A stretch of 64,000 bases of DNA from Dactylosporangium sucinum (lineage in GTDB: Bacteria > Actinomycetota > Actinomycetes > Mycobacteriales > Micromonosporaceae): NCBI RefSeq assembly GCF_014647515.1, contig NZ_BMPI01000002.1, positions 173,484 to 237,483 on the forward strand. Reading direction: 5' to 3'. This document shows, piece by piece, positions 50,688 to 58,902 of the stretch (its first letter is position 1; every line of letters begins with the position of its first letter). The notes beneath the pieces were generated by a model. The model saw nothing but the letters and a program-made list of their open reading frames with translations. It did not search any database and had not been told where the DNA came from. Both the position numbers and the translations under genes were made by a program.

Positions 50688-50700
50688 CTGAAACTTTCAG
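50688..50700. promoter_or_regulatory. Palindrome CTGAAACTTTCAG
   Basis: A perfect 6+1+6 palindrome near the middle of the divergent gap between the GH43 gene and the ricin-like gene. GAAAC/TTTC palindromes are known upstream of xylanase and other hemicellulase genes in streptomycetes. It may be the operator of a second sugar regulator. Confidence 0.55.
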
Positions 50701-50798
50701 CCACGGTTGACGGCATCGATGCACTCCGATAGCTTCGCCCGAACACTCATCGGGAAAGGGCTTTCCCACGACAACGAAGGCGAAGGAGCGTGCCAGCC

Positions 50799-51203
50799 AT
50801 GAGACGCATCGCCCTGCTCGTCGCCGCGGCCGTCACCGCACTGGTGGGCGCCGTCTGGCTGCCGGCCGCCGAAGCGGCCACGGTCGACCCGTCGGCCTGG
50901 TACGTGCTGGTGAACCGCAACAGCGGCAAGGCCATGGACCTGTGGGAGTGGTCGACCGCCGACGGCGGGCGCATCTCGCAGTACACCGACACCGACGGCT
51001 ACAACAGCATCGCCACGAACGGCGGCACGATCAGCGGCGGCGGCGAGGTGCGGCTGGCCGAGCGCACCGAGTTCCCCGGCAACGCCGACATCACGCTGCG
51101 AAACTTCACGCTGACGAACAACCGCATCGTGGAGAACCCGTGTGCCGACCGGTTCACGATCTCCGGCGTGACGCTGAACAACTCGACGATCAGCCGCTGC
51201 TGA
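50799..51203 (+). CDS. Short secreted protein with a partial ricin-type lectin segment
   Basis: 134 residues. A clear signal peptide (about 1-26, ending AAEA) is followed by a single ricin-B-like stretch, WYVLVNRNSGKAMDLWEW then TADGGRISQYTD. Ricin domains need three such repeats of about 40 residues each. After residue 67 the sequence changes to text resembling a beta-helix or cell-wall enzyme C-terminus (ADITLRNFTLTNNRIVENP). The protein looks like a lectin front joined to an unrelated tail by deletion, although a genuine small secreted protein cannot be excluded. AAGGAG precedes the ATG by ten bases. The 3' end overlaps the convergent kinase gene by 14 bases. Confidence 0.6.
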   Translation: MRRIALLVAAAVTALVGAVWLPAAEAATVDPSAWYVLVNRNSGKAMDLWEWSTADGGRISQYTDTDGYNSIATNGGTISGGGEVRLAERTEFPGNADITLRNFTLTNNRIVENPCADRFTISGVTLNNSTISRC

Positions 51204-52149
51204 ACGCCCGCAGTGCCGCCCGGTCCGGCGGGTCGGCGCCGGCCCGGGTGCACGTGATCGCCGCGACCCGGCCGGCGCCGGCCAGGACGTCGGCCGCCTG
51301 CCCGGCGGACAGGCCGGCCACGGTCGCCGGTGTCGCCAGGCCGGCGTCGGCGAGGGCGGACAGCATGCCGCCGGTGAAGGCGTCACCGGCGCCGATCGTG
51401 TCGACCACGGCCACGGAGCGGCCGGGCTCGCGGACCACGCCGCCGGCCGCGACCGCGACCGCGCCGGCGGCGCCCCGCGTGAGCACGGCGAGCGACGCGC
51501 CGAGGCCCCGCCACCGCTGCAGCACGTCGACGGGGTCGCTGCCGGGGTACAGCAGCCGGACGTCGTCCTCGCTGGCCTTCACGACGTGCGCGGCGGCGAC
51601 GAACCGCTCGGCACCGGCCCGGGCGGCGTCGAGGTCGCCGACCAGCCCGGCCCGCACGTTCGGGTCGTAGCTGAGCAGCGTGCCGCCGGCCCGCCGGAGC
51701 CGCTCGACCAGGGCGAGGATCCGGACCGCGCCCGGCGCGACGGCGGTCGCCAGCGAGCCGGTGTGCACGACCCGGGTACCGGCGGGCAGCGCCGCCAGCT
51801 CGGCGTCGGTCCACTGCCAGTCGGCCGTGCCGGCGGTGTAGAAGTCGTAGGTGGCGGCGCCGTGCCCGTCGAGCGTGACCGCGGCCAGGGTCGCCGGCTC
51901 CGGCGCGGCGGGCGCCCGGTCGAGCGCGACGCCGTTGGCGGCCGCGTGCTCGCGCAGCCGGCGGCCGAAGCCGCCGGTGGAGAGCCGGGCCAGCAGCGCG
52001 GTCGGATGGCCCAGGCGGGCCAGCGCCACCGCGACGTTGAGCGGGCTGCCGCCGGGGTGGGCGGTGAACCGGCCGTCGCCGTCCTCGACGAGGTCGACGA
52101 CCGCCTCCCCCACGACAGTGAACGCGGCGGCGGACGCGGCGGTGGACAT
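51190..52149 (-). CDS. PfkB-family sugar kinase, probable fructokinase
   Basis: 319 residues with the PfkB fold. N-terminal GGSPLNVAVALARLGHPTALLARL is the sugar-binding signature, and DTIGAGDAFTGGML contains the anion hole and catalytic Asp. Length and signatures fit fructokinase (ATP plus fructose to fructose 6-phosphate) better than ribokinase or 2-keto-3-deoxygluconate kinase, but specificity rests mainly on context: the ATG overlaps the stop of a beta-fructosidase-like gene as TGATG, and GH91 and GH172 genes are nearby. Cytoplasmic. Confidence 0.9.
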   Translation of the reverse strand: MSTAASAAAFTVVGEAVVDLVEDGDGRFTAHPGGSPLNVAVALARLGHPTALLARLSTGGFGRRLREHAAANGVALDRAPAAPEPATLAAVTLDGHGAATYDFYTAGTADWQWTDAELAALPAGTRVVHTGSLATAVAPGAVRILALVERLRRAGGTLLSYDPNVRAGLVGDLDAARAGAERFVAAAHVVKASEDDVRLLYPGSDPVDVLQRWRGLGASLAVLTRGAAGAVAVAAGGVVREPGRSVAVVDTIGAGDAFTGGMLSALADAGLATPATVAGLSAGQAADVLAGAGRVAAITCTRAGADPPDRAALRAFSSG

Positions 52150-53105
52150 CAGCGGTCCGCCACGAGCTTGAGCTGCCCCGCGGGCGTGAGCTCGACCGGC
52201 ATCGGGTCGCTCAGCTCGCCGACGAACCGCTTGCCGGCGTCGACGTTGCGGAAGGCGAGCATCACCCACCGGCCGGACGGGTCGCGGACGATCCGTCCAC
52301 TGTAGAGCGACGAGTCGGTGACCGGGTGGGCCGCGGACGGGTCGAACGGCCCGAGGAGCGTCTCGCCGGCGACCGCCCACACCCCGCCGGTGGCCCCCGT
52401 CTCCTTGCGCCGGGCCGCGAACTCGTGGCGCAGGCAGGAGAACAGCAGCACCGGCCGGCCGTCGACGACCTCGACCTGGGCCACCTCGAGATGGCCGAAG
52501 CCGGCGCCGGGCGCGGTGAGCGGCGGCTGGGCGTGCCAGGTGACCAGGTCGGCCGAGCGGGCGTGGCCGATGACGCCCCGCTCGTCGACCGGCCCCTGGT
52601 TCGAGCGCGCGGTGACGAGCATGTGCCAGCCGTCGCCGCCCGGGTCGGCGAAGACCCACGGGTCGCGCCAGGCCTCGTCGGGCCAGGTGCTGGTGCCGAG
52701 CTTCTCGTACCAGCGCGCGTCGGCCTCGAGCACCGGGCCGCCCGGGTGGCGCTGCCAGGCGTACAGGTCGTCGGAGGTGGCCAGGCCGATGCGCTGGACC
52801 AGGGCGTTCTCGGTGCTGCCGGCGCCGGTGTAGAACTGGTGCCAGCGCCCGCCGGGGTCGCGCACGATCGAGCCGGTCCAGGTGGCGACGTCGTCGAACG
52901 CGGGGCGGTCGGCGGGGACGAGCGCGTCGGCGACCTGCGTCCAGTGGGTCAGGTCGGTGGAGACCGCGTGGCCGACACTCGCCCGGAAGTGCCGGCGGTC
53001 CGGGTCGCCGAGCGCCCGCGAGGCGCGCAGGAAGTACAGATGGTAGGTGTCGCCGTCCTGCGCGAGCCAGAAGTCCCACACCCAGGCGTCCGGAAGTCGA
53101 AGCAT
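52149..53105 (-). CDS. Short GH32/GH68-clan beta-fructosidase-like glycosidase, cytoplasmic
   Basis: 318 residues, all in one five-bladed beta-propeller: WDFWLAQDGDTYHLYFLRA carries the nucleophile-type Asp of clan GH-J, WRDPW the RDP transition-state motif, and HLEVAQVEV the likely acid/base Glu. Classical GH32 enzymes have an extra beta-sandwich domain of about 150 residues, which is absent here. No signal peptide is present, so it should act on imported oligosaccharide. It is coupled to the fructokinase gene by TGATG. Likely substrates are inulobiose or short fructans; the exact family (GH32, GH68 or a relative) cannot be settled by eye. Confidence 0.78.
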   Translation of the reverse strand: MLRLPDAWVWDFWLAQDGDTYHLYFLRASRALGDPDRRHFRASVGHAVSTDLTHWTQVADALVPADRPAFDDVATWTGSIVRDPGGRWHQFYTGAGSTENALVQRIGLATSDDLYAWQRHPGGPVLEADARWYEKLGTSTWPDEAWRDPWVFADPGGDGWHMLVTARSNQGPVDERGVIGHARSADLVTWHAQPPLTAPGAGFGHLEVAQVEVVDGRPVLLFSCLRHEFAARRKETGATGGVWAVAGETLLGPFDPSAAHPVTDSSLYSGRIVRDPSGRWVMLAFRNVDAGKRFVGELSDPMPVELTPAGQLKLVADR

Positions 53106-53151
53106 CGTCGTTCCTCACATCGTGGACGGCCACCGAGGGCAGCCGTCATCG

Positions 53152-53174
53152 GCACCCGTGTGATGCACGGGTGC
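53152..53174. terminator. Hairpin after the LacI gene
   Basis: Arms GCACCCGTG and CACGGGTGC pair perfectly over 9 bp with a 5-base loop. The hairpin lies 16 bases past the lacI-type stop and 47 bases before the beta-fructosidase start. It can reduce read-through into the downstream pair or separate two transcripts. No T-run is seen. Confidence 0.55.
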
Positions 53175-53189
53175 GGTACAGCGGAAGGT

Positions 53190-54212
53190 CTAGAGCGCGG
53201 CGACCGATCCGCGCTCGATGAGCGGGCAGGGCATGGTGACCGGGGGGACTTCGCCCGGCGCGGCGTCGCCCTCCACGAGCGCGATCATCGTCGAGACCGC
53301 CCACGCGCCCATCTCGTAGTGCGGCAGCGCCACGGTTGTCAGGCCCGGGTAGAGGCCCTCGGCGATCAGCTCCTGGTTGTCGAACCCGACGATGGACAGG
53401 TCGTCCGGGATGCGCAGCCCGAGCTCGGCCGCGGCCCGGTAGGCGCCCATCGCCAGGCGGTCGTTGAAGCAGAACAGCGCGGTCGGGCGGTCGGGCCGGT
53501 CGAGCAGCGCGGTCGCGGCGCGGTAGCCGCCGCGGGCGTCCGTCGTCTCGGCCACGACCAGGTCCGGCCGGTGGTCGATGCCGGCCTCCCGCAGCGCCGC
53601 CCGGTAGCCCTCGAGCCGCAGGTGGGTGGCCGGGATGTCGTCGACGTTGGTGACGAAGCCGATGCGGCGGTGGCCGTGCTCGACCAGGTGCCGCACCGCG
53701 GCGTGCCCGCCGCCGAACTCGTCCGGCACCACCGACGGGATGGTCGGGTCGTCCGACGCGGCGTCGAGCAGGACCAGCGGCATCGACCGCAGCTGCGCCG
53801 GCACCTCGACCCGCCGGTGGTACATCGTGGCGTAGAGGACCCCGTCGACTCGGTGCTGCGCCAGCGCCCGGATCTCGCGCTCCTCGACCTGCGGGTCGTT
53901 GCCCGTCGTCAGCAGGATGAGCAGCCAGCCGCGCGCCGAGGCCGTCTCCTGGGCACCCAGGATGATCCGCCCCGCGTACGGCGTCGTGGCGATCTCGTCG
54001 CCGAGCAGCCCCAGGGTCTGCGAACGCTGCAGCCGCAGCCCCCGGGCCAGCCCGTTGGCGGCGTAGCCGAGCCGCCGGGCGGCGGTCTCGACCCGCTCCC
54101 GGGTCTCGTCGCTCACACGTGCCCCGGAGAACCGGTTGAGCACGTGGGACACCGTGGTCACCGAGACGCCGGCCTCCGCCGCCACGTCCCGGATGGTCAC
54201 CTTGCGTGCCAT
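53190..54212 (-). CDS. LacI/GalR-family transcriptional regulator of the fructan locus
   Basis: 340 residues. The N-terminal helix-turn-helix is standard (VTIRDVAAEAGVSVTTVSHVLN, split here only by the reading of the helix), followed by the hinge and a periplasmic-binding-like sensor domain with FCFNDRLAMGAYRAAAELG and SIVGFDNQELIA. It is flanked by the beta-fructosidase/kinase pair and the GH172/transporter genes on the same strand, so it most likely represses this locus until a fructan breakdown product binds. Strong candidate operators lie at 58586-58604 and 58739-58760. The effector is inferred, not shown. Confidence 0.92.
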   Translation of the reverse strand: MARKVTIRDVAAEAGVSVTTVSHVLNRFSGARVSDETRERVETAARRLGYAANGLARGLRLQRSQTLGLLGDEIATTPYAGRIILGAQETASARGWLLILLTTGNDPQVEEREIRALAQHRVDGVLYATMYHRRVEVPAQLRSMPLVLLDAASDDPTIPSVVPDEFGGGHAAVRHLVEHGHRRIGFVTNVDDIPATHLRLEGYRAALREAGIDHRPDLVVAETTDARGGYRAATALLDRPDRPTALFCFNDRLAMGAYRAAAELGLRIPDDLSIVGFDNQELIAEGLYPGLTTVALPHYEMGAWAVSTMIALVEGDAAPGEVPPVTMPCPLIERGSVAAL

Positions 54213-54262
54213 GTGTCAACCACCAAGCTCGATGAAGATCGCCGACTACCGTAGCGGATCGC

Positions 54263-55387
54263 TCACTCGTCCCACAGGCCGTGCTCGGGCCAGCGGCGCG
54301 GCAGGCGCTCGTCGACCGGCGGCAGCTCGGGCAGCGGGCGGTGCGGGTGGGCCTGGTACCAGAACGCGACGCTGGAGTAGTCGTTGCCCTGGTCGTTGGC
54401 GTGCCCGTGCTCGATCGTCACCCGGATCGACTGCTGGAAGCGCACCGGGTCCTCGATGTGGAAGCGGTACATGCTCCAGAGCCCGAAGTGCTCCTGCACG
54501 CTGCTGGCGAGGGTGATGCCGTGGTACGGGCCGGCGTAGGCGCCGCTCGGGAAGCCCCAGGCGGCGTTGAAGTAGTCCTCGGTGCCGGTGCCGTGCAGCG
54601 ACGGCGGCCACTGCTCCCCGTCGATGAAGATCATGTCGTCGCCCTCACCGGGCCACGAGTACACCTGGTTCGAGGCGTCGAAGTTGTCGATGTTCAGCAC
54701 GCAGCCGACGTAGTGCCCGGTGCCCTCGGCGTCGAGGATGACGTAGTTGTCCGCGCCGGTGAGGTTCACGCCCGGCAGGTCCCACGGCGCCGGCCGGCCC
54801 GCCGCGGTGGCCGGGTGCACGACCTTCTGGCAGGGCTTCTCCTGGCGGTACTGCGCGTGGAAGCGCCCGACGTCCGCCGGCGTCGGCTCCTGGGTGAGCT
54901 CGTAGTCGACGTAGTAGAACAGGTTCTCGATCGGCAGGTCGCTCTCGTTGCGGATCTGCACCTTGGCGTGGCTGCCGAACGGCATCGGGAAGTAGCTGTT
55001 CATCGCGGCGGCGAACGGCCCCTTCGGCCCGCGTCGCGGCCCGGTCACCATGCTGATCGGCAGCGAGACGAAGTGCGCCGAGACGGCGTGCCCGACGCCG
55101 AAGAAGTCGCCGAGCGGCGTCCGGACGCTCGGGTGCTCCTCGCCGTCCCAGAAGATCTCCAGCACGAGCTTGCGCAGGTACATCGGCGAGTAGCACCGCG
55201 TGGTGATCCACATGTGCTCGATGACGCCGGCGCCCTCGATGTCGGCCAGGACGTGGGTCTCCCCCGCCGGCACGGTCTTGAAGTCGCGGTTGCCGCCGGT
55301 CCGGTCCCAGCTGCTCTCCCGGCGGGAGCGGCCGGCCTTGATCCGCGGCAGCCCGGCGAGTGGGCTGGTCGGCTGCCAGAAGGTCAT
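54263..55387 (-). CDS. GH172 (DUF2961) glycosidase, candidate difructose-anhydride hydrolase
   Basis: 374 residues of the DUF2961 family, now GH172, whose first characterised member is the Bifidobacterium alphaFFase1 (difructose dianhydride I synthase/hydrolase); others are exo-D-arabinofuranosidases. Conserved acidic motifs are visible: WPGEGDDMIFIDGE (Glu248) and HGTGTEDYFN (Glu270); the catalytic pair in the family are glutamates in this region. NRDFKTVPAGETHVLADIEGAG near the start is also family-typical. There is no signal peptide, so it acts in the cytoplasm. It lies between a sugar importer and a LacI regulator and opposite a GH91 gene, which favours a difructose-anhydride substrate over arabinan. 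Confidence 0.88.
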   Translation of the reverse strand: MTFWQPTSPLAGLPRIKAGRSRRESSWDRTGGNRDFKTVPAGETHVLADIEGAGVIEHMWITTRCYSPMYLRKLVLEIFWDGEEHPSVRTPLGDFFGVGHAVSAHFVSLPISMVTGPRRGPKGPFAAAMNSYFPMPFGSHAKVQIRNESDLPIENLFYYVDYELTQEPTPADVGRFHAQYRQEKPCQKVVHPATAAGRPAPWDLPGVNLTGADNYVILDAEGTGHYVGCVLNIDNFDASNQVYSWPGEGDDMIFIDGEQWPPSLHGTGTEDYFNAAWGFPSGAYAGPYHGITLASSVQEHFGLWSMYRFHIEDPVRFQQSIRVTIEHGHANDQGNDYSSVAFWYQAHPHRPLPELPPVDERLPRRWPEHGLWDE

Positions 55388-55420
55388 CTTCGTCCTTTCG
55401 AAGGTGTGGTACGGGCTGGG

Positions 55421-56233
55421 TCAGCCCTTGACGGCACCGAGGCTGAGCCCGGCGACGATGCGCCGCTGCAGCAGCAGGGTGAGCACGACGGCGGGCAGGG
55501 AGTAGAGGGTGGCGAGGGCGGTCATCGGCCCCCAGTCGAGGCCGAACTGCGTCTGCAGGTTGGCGATCGCCAGCGGAGTGGTCTGCGACCGCAGCGAGGT
55601 GAGCAGCAGGGCGAACAGGAACTCGTTCCACGACGCCAGGAACGCGAAGATCGCGGCGACCGCGGCCCCGCCGGAGACGACCGGCAGGATCACGCTGAGC
55701 AGCGCCCGGGGGCGCGAGCAGCCGTCGACGAGCGCGGCCTCCTCGATCTCCCGGGGCACCGACTCGAAGAAGCTCGCGAGCAGCCAGATCGCCAGCGGCA
55801 GCGCCACCGTGGTCTGGGCCAGGGCGAGGCCGGTCGGGGTGTCGGAGAGGCCCAGGCTGCCCATGATGCCGACCAGCGGGACACCGACGGCGACGGCCGG
55901 GGTCATCCGGACCAGCAGGGAACCGGCGAGGAGCGCCCGGCCCGCCCGCGTGCGGTACCGCGTGATCCCCCAGGCGGCCGGGATCGCCAGGGCCATCGAG
56001 AGCGCCGTGGTGATGGCCGCCGTCGTGACGCTGTTGACGAACGACGCCGCCACGCCCTCGCGCCGCAGGGCCTCGGCGTAGTTGTCGAGCGAGAACCGGT
56101 GCGGCAGCACGCTCGGCGGCACGGCGATGGCGTCGACCGGCGGCTTCAGCGAGGTGAGGACGAGGTACAGGAACGGGAAGGCGTACAGGAGGACGACCAG
56201 CACGGCGGTCGCCCACAGCAGGGCGCGTTTCAT
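55421..56233 (-). CDS. Sugar ABC transporter permease (MalG type)
   Basis: 270 residues with about six membrane segments. The cytoplasmic EAA loop, EEAALVDGCSRPRALLSVILP, contacts the ATPase. The family C-terminus ends SLGAVKG. ATG at 56233 shares its A with the upstream permease stop (TGATG). No ATPase gene is present in the operon; in actinobacteria a shared MsiK-type ATPase usually serves such importers. Confidence 0.94.
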   Translation of the reverse strand: MKRALLWATAVLVVLLYAFPFLYLVLTSLKPPVDAIAVPPSVLPHRFSLDNYAEALRREGVAASFVNSVTTAAITTALSMALAIPAAWGITRYRTRAGRALLAGSLLVRMTPAVAVGVPLVGIMGSLGLSDTPTGLALAQTTVALPLAIWLLASFFESVPREIEEAALVDGCSRPRALLSVILPVVSGGAAVAAIFAFLASWNEFLFALLLTSLRSQTTPLAIANLQTQFGLDWGPMTALATLYSLPAVVLTLLLQRRIVAGLSLGAVKG

Positions 56234-57177
56234 CACGACTCCCGGGCCGGTCGCCAGACGGTGAACACCGCGACGAGCGCGACGACCATCATGACGATCA
56301 TGAAGAGGGTGCTGACGGCGGCGGCGGCGCCCGGGTCGTTGAACGTGACCATCGTCTTGTAGACGGTCAGGCTCAGCGTCTCCGACGCGGACTGGGGCCC
56401 GCCGTTCGTCTGCACCAGGATCACGTCGAACGCGCGGGCCGCGTCGACGCCGCGGATGACGAGCGCGACCGCGATCACCGGGCGCAGCAGCGGCAGCGTG
56501 ACGTTCCACAGCATCCGCAGGCCGCCCGCGCCGTCGAGCCGGGCCGCCTCGTAGAGGTCGGGCGGGATCGACTGCAGGCCGGCGTACAGCACCAGGGTCA
56601 TGAACGACGTGGTGAGCCAGATGTCCGGCAGCGCCACCGAGAACAGCACGATGCCGGGGTCGCTGAGCCAGGACACGGCCGACGGCGAGTCGATGATCCC
56701 GGCCCGGGCCAGCAGCTCGTTGACGATCCCGAAGTTGTCGATTATCAGGAACCGCCAGAGCAGGCCGGCCACGACCGGCGCGATCATCAGCGGGTACAGG
56801 AACAGGGTCTGCAGCGGTCGCGAGCGGGAGCCCAGGGCCCGGAACAGCAGCGCCATGCCGAGCCCGATGACCAGCTCGGCCGCGACGACCAGGACGGTGT
56901 AGGCCAGCGTGCGGCCGGCCGCGGCGCGGATCGCGGGGTCCGTCAGCGCGGTGACGTAGTTGTCGAAGCCGGCGAACCGCCGCCCGTCACCGAGGCCGGA
57001 GCCGGTGTGGAAGCTGTCGACGACGAGCCGGACGATCGGCCAGCCGACCAGCCCGAGCAGGACGGCCGCTGCCGGCGCGACGAGGAGCAGCGCGTAGCGC
57101 GCGTCGGACATCCGGGGGCGCTGGGGCCGCCTCCGGTCGTCGACCTGCGCCGGCGCCGGCAGCGTTGCCTGGTTCAC
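56233..57177 (-). CDS. Sugar ABC transporter permease (MalF type)
   Basis: 314 residues with a cytoplasmic N-terminus and about six membrane segments. The EAA loop reads YEAARLDGAGGLRMLWNVTLP. GTG at 57177 overlaps the binding-protein stop as GTGA, giving a short basic N-terminal tail; an internal ATG (before SDARYALLL) is an alternative start. It partners the MalG-type permease for carbohydrate import. Confidence 0.94.
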   Translation of the reverse strand: MNQATLPAPAQVDDRRRPQRPRMSDARYALLLVAPAAAVLLGLVGWPIVRLVVDSFHTGSGLGDGRRFAGFDNYVTALTDPAIRAAAGRTLAYTVLVVAAELVIGLGMALLFRALGSRSRPLQTLFLYPLMIAPVVAGLLWRFLIIDNFGIVNELLARAGIIDSPSAVSWLSDPGIVLFSVALPDIWLTTSFMTLVLYAGLQSIPPDLYEAARLDGAGGLRMLWNVTLPLLRPVIAVALVIRGVDAARAFDVILVQTNGGPQSASETLSLTVYKTMVTFNDPGAAAAVSTLFMIVMMVVALVAVFTVWRPARES

Positions 57178-58484
57178 TTGATGATGCCCTCGATCTGGGT
57201 CTTGGCGTCCTTGAGCAGCCCGGCGTAGTCGGCGCCGGGGGTCAGGGACTTCTGCAGCATGGGGATGAGCACGCCGTCGACGATCCGCTGCCAGTGCGGG
57301 GTCGCCGGGCGGGTGCGGGTCGCCGAGGCGTCCAGCGTGGACAGCAGCGGGCCGAACGACTCGTAGCCGGCCTGCGTCGCGTACTGCTGGTACGCCGACT
57401 TGCGGGCGGCGAGGCCGAGCGACGACTGCACGCTCAGCGCGTTGTTGTCGTAGCAGGCCTTGATGAACTCGGCGGCCGTGTCCTGCTTGGTGCCGGCCTG
57501 CGGGATGCCGAGGTACCACGGCCCGGGGATCGCGGCGACACCGGCCGTCCCGCCGATCATCGGCGCCACGCCGACCTTGCCGGCCACGGCCGCGTCCTTC
57601 GGGATCTGCCGGTAGGCGTGGGCCCAGAAGCGGGTCATGGCGGTCCCGCCGGAGTTGAACAGGTTCTGGGCGGCGTTCCAGTCGGTCTGCTGCGGGCCGG
57701 CCGGGTTGACCTTGTGCTTGTTCGCCAGGTCGGCGTAGAAGGTCAGCGCCGCCAGGTGCTGCGCGTTGTCGATGATGACCGCGCCGCTGTCGTCGAGGAC
57801 GACGCCGGGCGAGCCGGCCTGCAGCACGTGCGCGAGCCACTCGGTCTCGACGGCGCCCTTCACGTCGGTGCCGTAGAGCTTCTGGTCCGGCCGGGTGAAG
57901 AACTGCGCGACCTCGGTGAACTGCTTCCAGTCCTTCGGCGGCGCGAGCGGGTAGCCGAACCGGGTCTGGAACGCCGCCTGCTCGGCCGGGTTCTCGAAGA
58001 GGTCCTTGCGGTAGAGCAGCACCTCGGCGTTGGTCCAGACCGGCATGCCGACGAACTTCCCGCCGGTGCTCGCCTCCTTGACCAGGGCCGGGAACAGGTC
58101 GGCCTTGACCTGGTCGGTGAAGAGCTGGTCGATGGCGGCCAGCTTCCCGGCGAACAGCGGCAGCCAGACGGCGTCGACGGCACAGACGTCGAAGCTGGGC
58201 TTGCCGTTCGCCAGCTCGGTGGTGAGCCGGTTGAACAGCCCGTCGTAGGGCAGCTCGACCAGGTTCACGGTGACGCCGGCCGACTTCTGGTAGGCATCGA
58301 CGACCGGCTGCAGCTCCGCCTTGCCGCCGCCCTCGCACAGCACGTTGAGGGTCTTGGGGTCGCCGGCGTCGGCGCTGCCGCCGCCCGCCCCGCAGGCCGC
58401 GCCGGCGAGCAGCGTGACGCCGGCGCCGGCGGTCAGACCGAGGAAGCGGCGCCGGTCCATACCGGGCGCGCTGAGTGGTGCCAT
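57174..58484 (-). CDS. Sugar ABC transporter substrate-binding lipoprotein
   Basis: 436 residues of the extracellular solute-binding family 1. The N-terminus carries MDRRRFLGLTAGAG, a twin-arginine-type signal, and the lipobox LAGAAC. Typical fold segments include DVCAVDAVWLPLFAGKLA and GPWYLGIPQAG. ATG at 58484 has GGAGCG upstream; ATG 58460 (MDRRRF) is the alternative. It is first in the importer operon, with the operator sites immediately upstream. The likely ligand is an inulin-derived oligosaccharide or difructose anhydride, inferred from neighbours. Confidence 0.92.
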   Translation of the reverse strand: MAPLSAPGMDRRRFLGLTAGAGVTLLAGAACGAGGGSADAGDPKTLNVLCEGGGKAELQPVVDAYQKSAGVTVNLVELPYDGLFNRLTTELANGKPSFDVCAVDAVWLPLFAGKLAAIDQLFTDQVKADLFPALVKEASTGGKFVGMPVWTNAEVLLYRKDLFENPAEQAAFQTRFGYPLAPPKDWKQFTEVAQFFTRPDQKLYGTDVKGAVETEWLAHVLQAGSPGVVLDDSGAVIIDNAQHLAALTFYADLANKHKVNPAGPQQTDWNAAQNLFNSGGTAMTRFWAHAYRQIPKDAAVAGKVGVAPMIGGTAGVAAIPGPWYLGIPQAGTKQDTAAEFIKACYDNNALSVQSSLGLAARKSAYQQYATQAGYESFGPLLSTLDASATRTRPATPHWQRIVDGVLIPMLQKSLTPGADYAGLLKDAKTQIEGIIK

Positions 58485-58585
58485 GTTCGCTCCGTTCACG
58501 GGGCCGACCACGACGCAGCGTGATCGTAAGGGGTGTGGATGCGCGAAGTGGGGAGTCGAGGCATACCCCGAGTTCAGTGTCCGGA

Positions 58586-58604
58586 AAAAGCTTTTGCCAA
58601 AACC
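58586..58604 (-). promoter_or_regulatory. LacI-type operator, transporter side
   Basis: AAAAGCTTTTGCCAAAACC is the exact reverse complement of the 19 bp at 58736-58754. Its core is the palindrome AAAAGCTTTT. It is on the transporter side of the divergent region, upstream of the binding-protein gene. The local LacI protein is the natural candidate to bind it. Confidence 0.75.
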
Positions 58605-58738
58605 ATTTGGCATCGGTGCTGGGGTGGAGCTTAGAAGTACCGCTCCGTGAACGTCAAGAGTCGACCGTGTTACAGCCACGGTCTTGACCGAACCGGCGCG
58701 ACGTTCCTACGCTGTGCCCACGCGAAGTGAAAAAAGGT

Positions 58739-58760
58739 TTTGGCAAAAGCTTTTGGCAAA
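58739..58760 (+). promoter_or_regulatory. LacI-type operator, GH91 side
   Basis: A 22-bp palindrome with arms TTTGGCAAAAG and CTTTTGGCAAA; 10 of 11 base pairs match. It lies upstream of the Tat-peptide ORF and GH91 gene. Repetition of this unusual AT-rich sequence in inverted orientation on the other side of the region supports coordinated control, possibly by looping. Confidence 0.8.
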
Positions 58761-58902
58761 CACCGGGCGGACTCGCCACGGCCGGCCGCGATCCGGTGCG
58801 GCCGGTCGTCGCGGGCCGCGCTCGTCGCCGCTGTCCGGTCGCGCGAGCCGCGACCCCCGCCGGCCGCGCGATCCGGCGCGGCCCACCGTCGAGAGGCGTG
58901 TC

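Larger units (their letters stand above)
58485..58902. other. 418-base divergent promoter region of the fructan locus
   Basis: No gene is supported. Two AT-rich islands stand out against the GC-rich background, near 58582-58612 and 58729-58762. Each contains the same 19-bp operator-like sequence, in opposite orientations and about 150 bases apart. The first is about 100 bases upstream of the binding-protein start (minus strand), and the second about 145 bases upstream of the Tat-peptide ORF (plus strand). Confidence 0.75.

Noticed and set aside
51190-53105. Arabinose pathway for the kinase and propeller enzyme, given the nearby GH43
   Set aside because: The kinase is PfkB-type and not an L-ribulokinase, no isomerase or epimerase is present, and the nearest coupled genes are fructan-related. 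The GH43 gene is separated and has its own operators.
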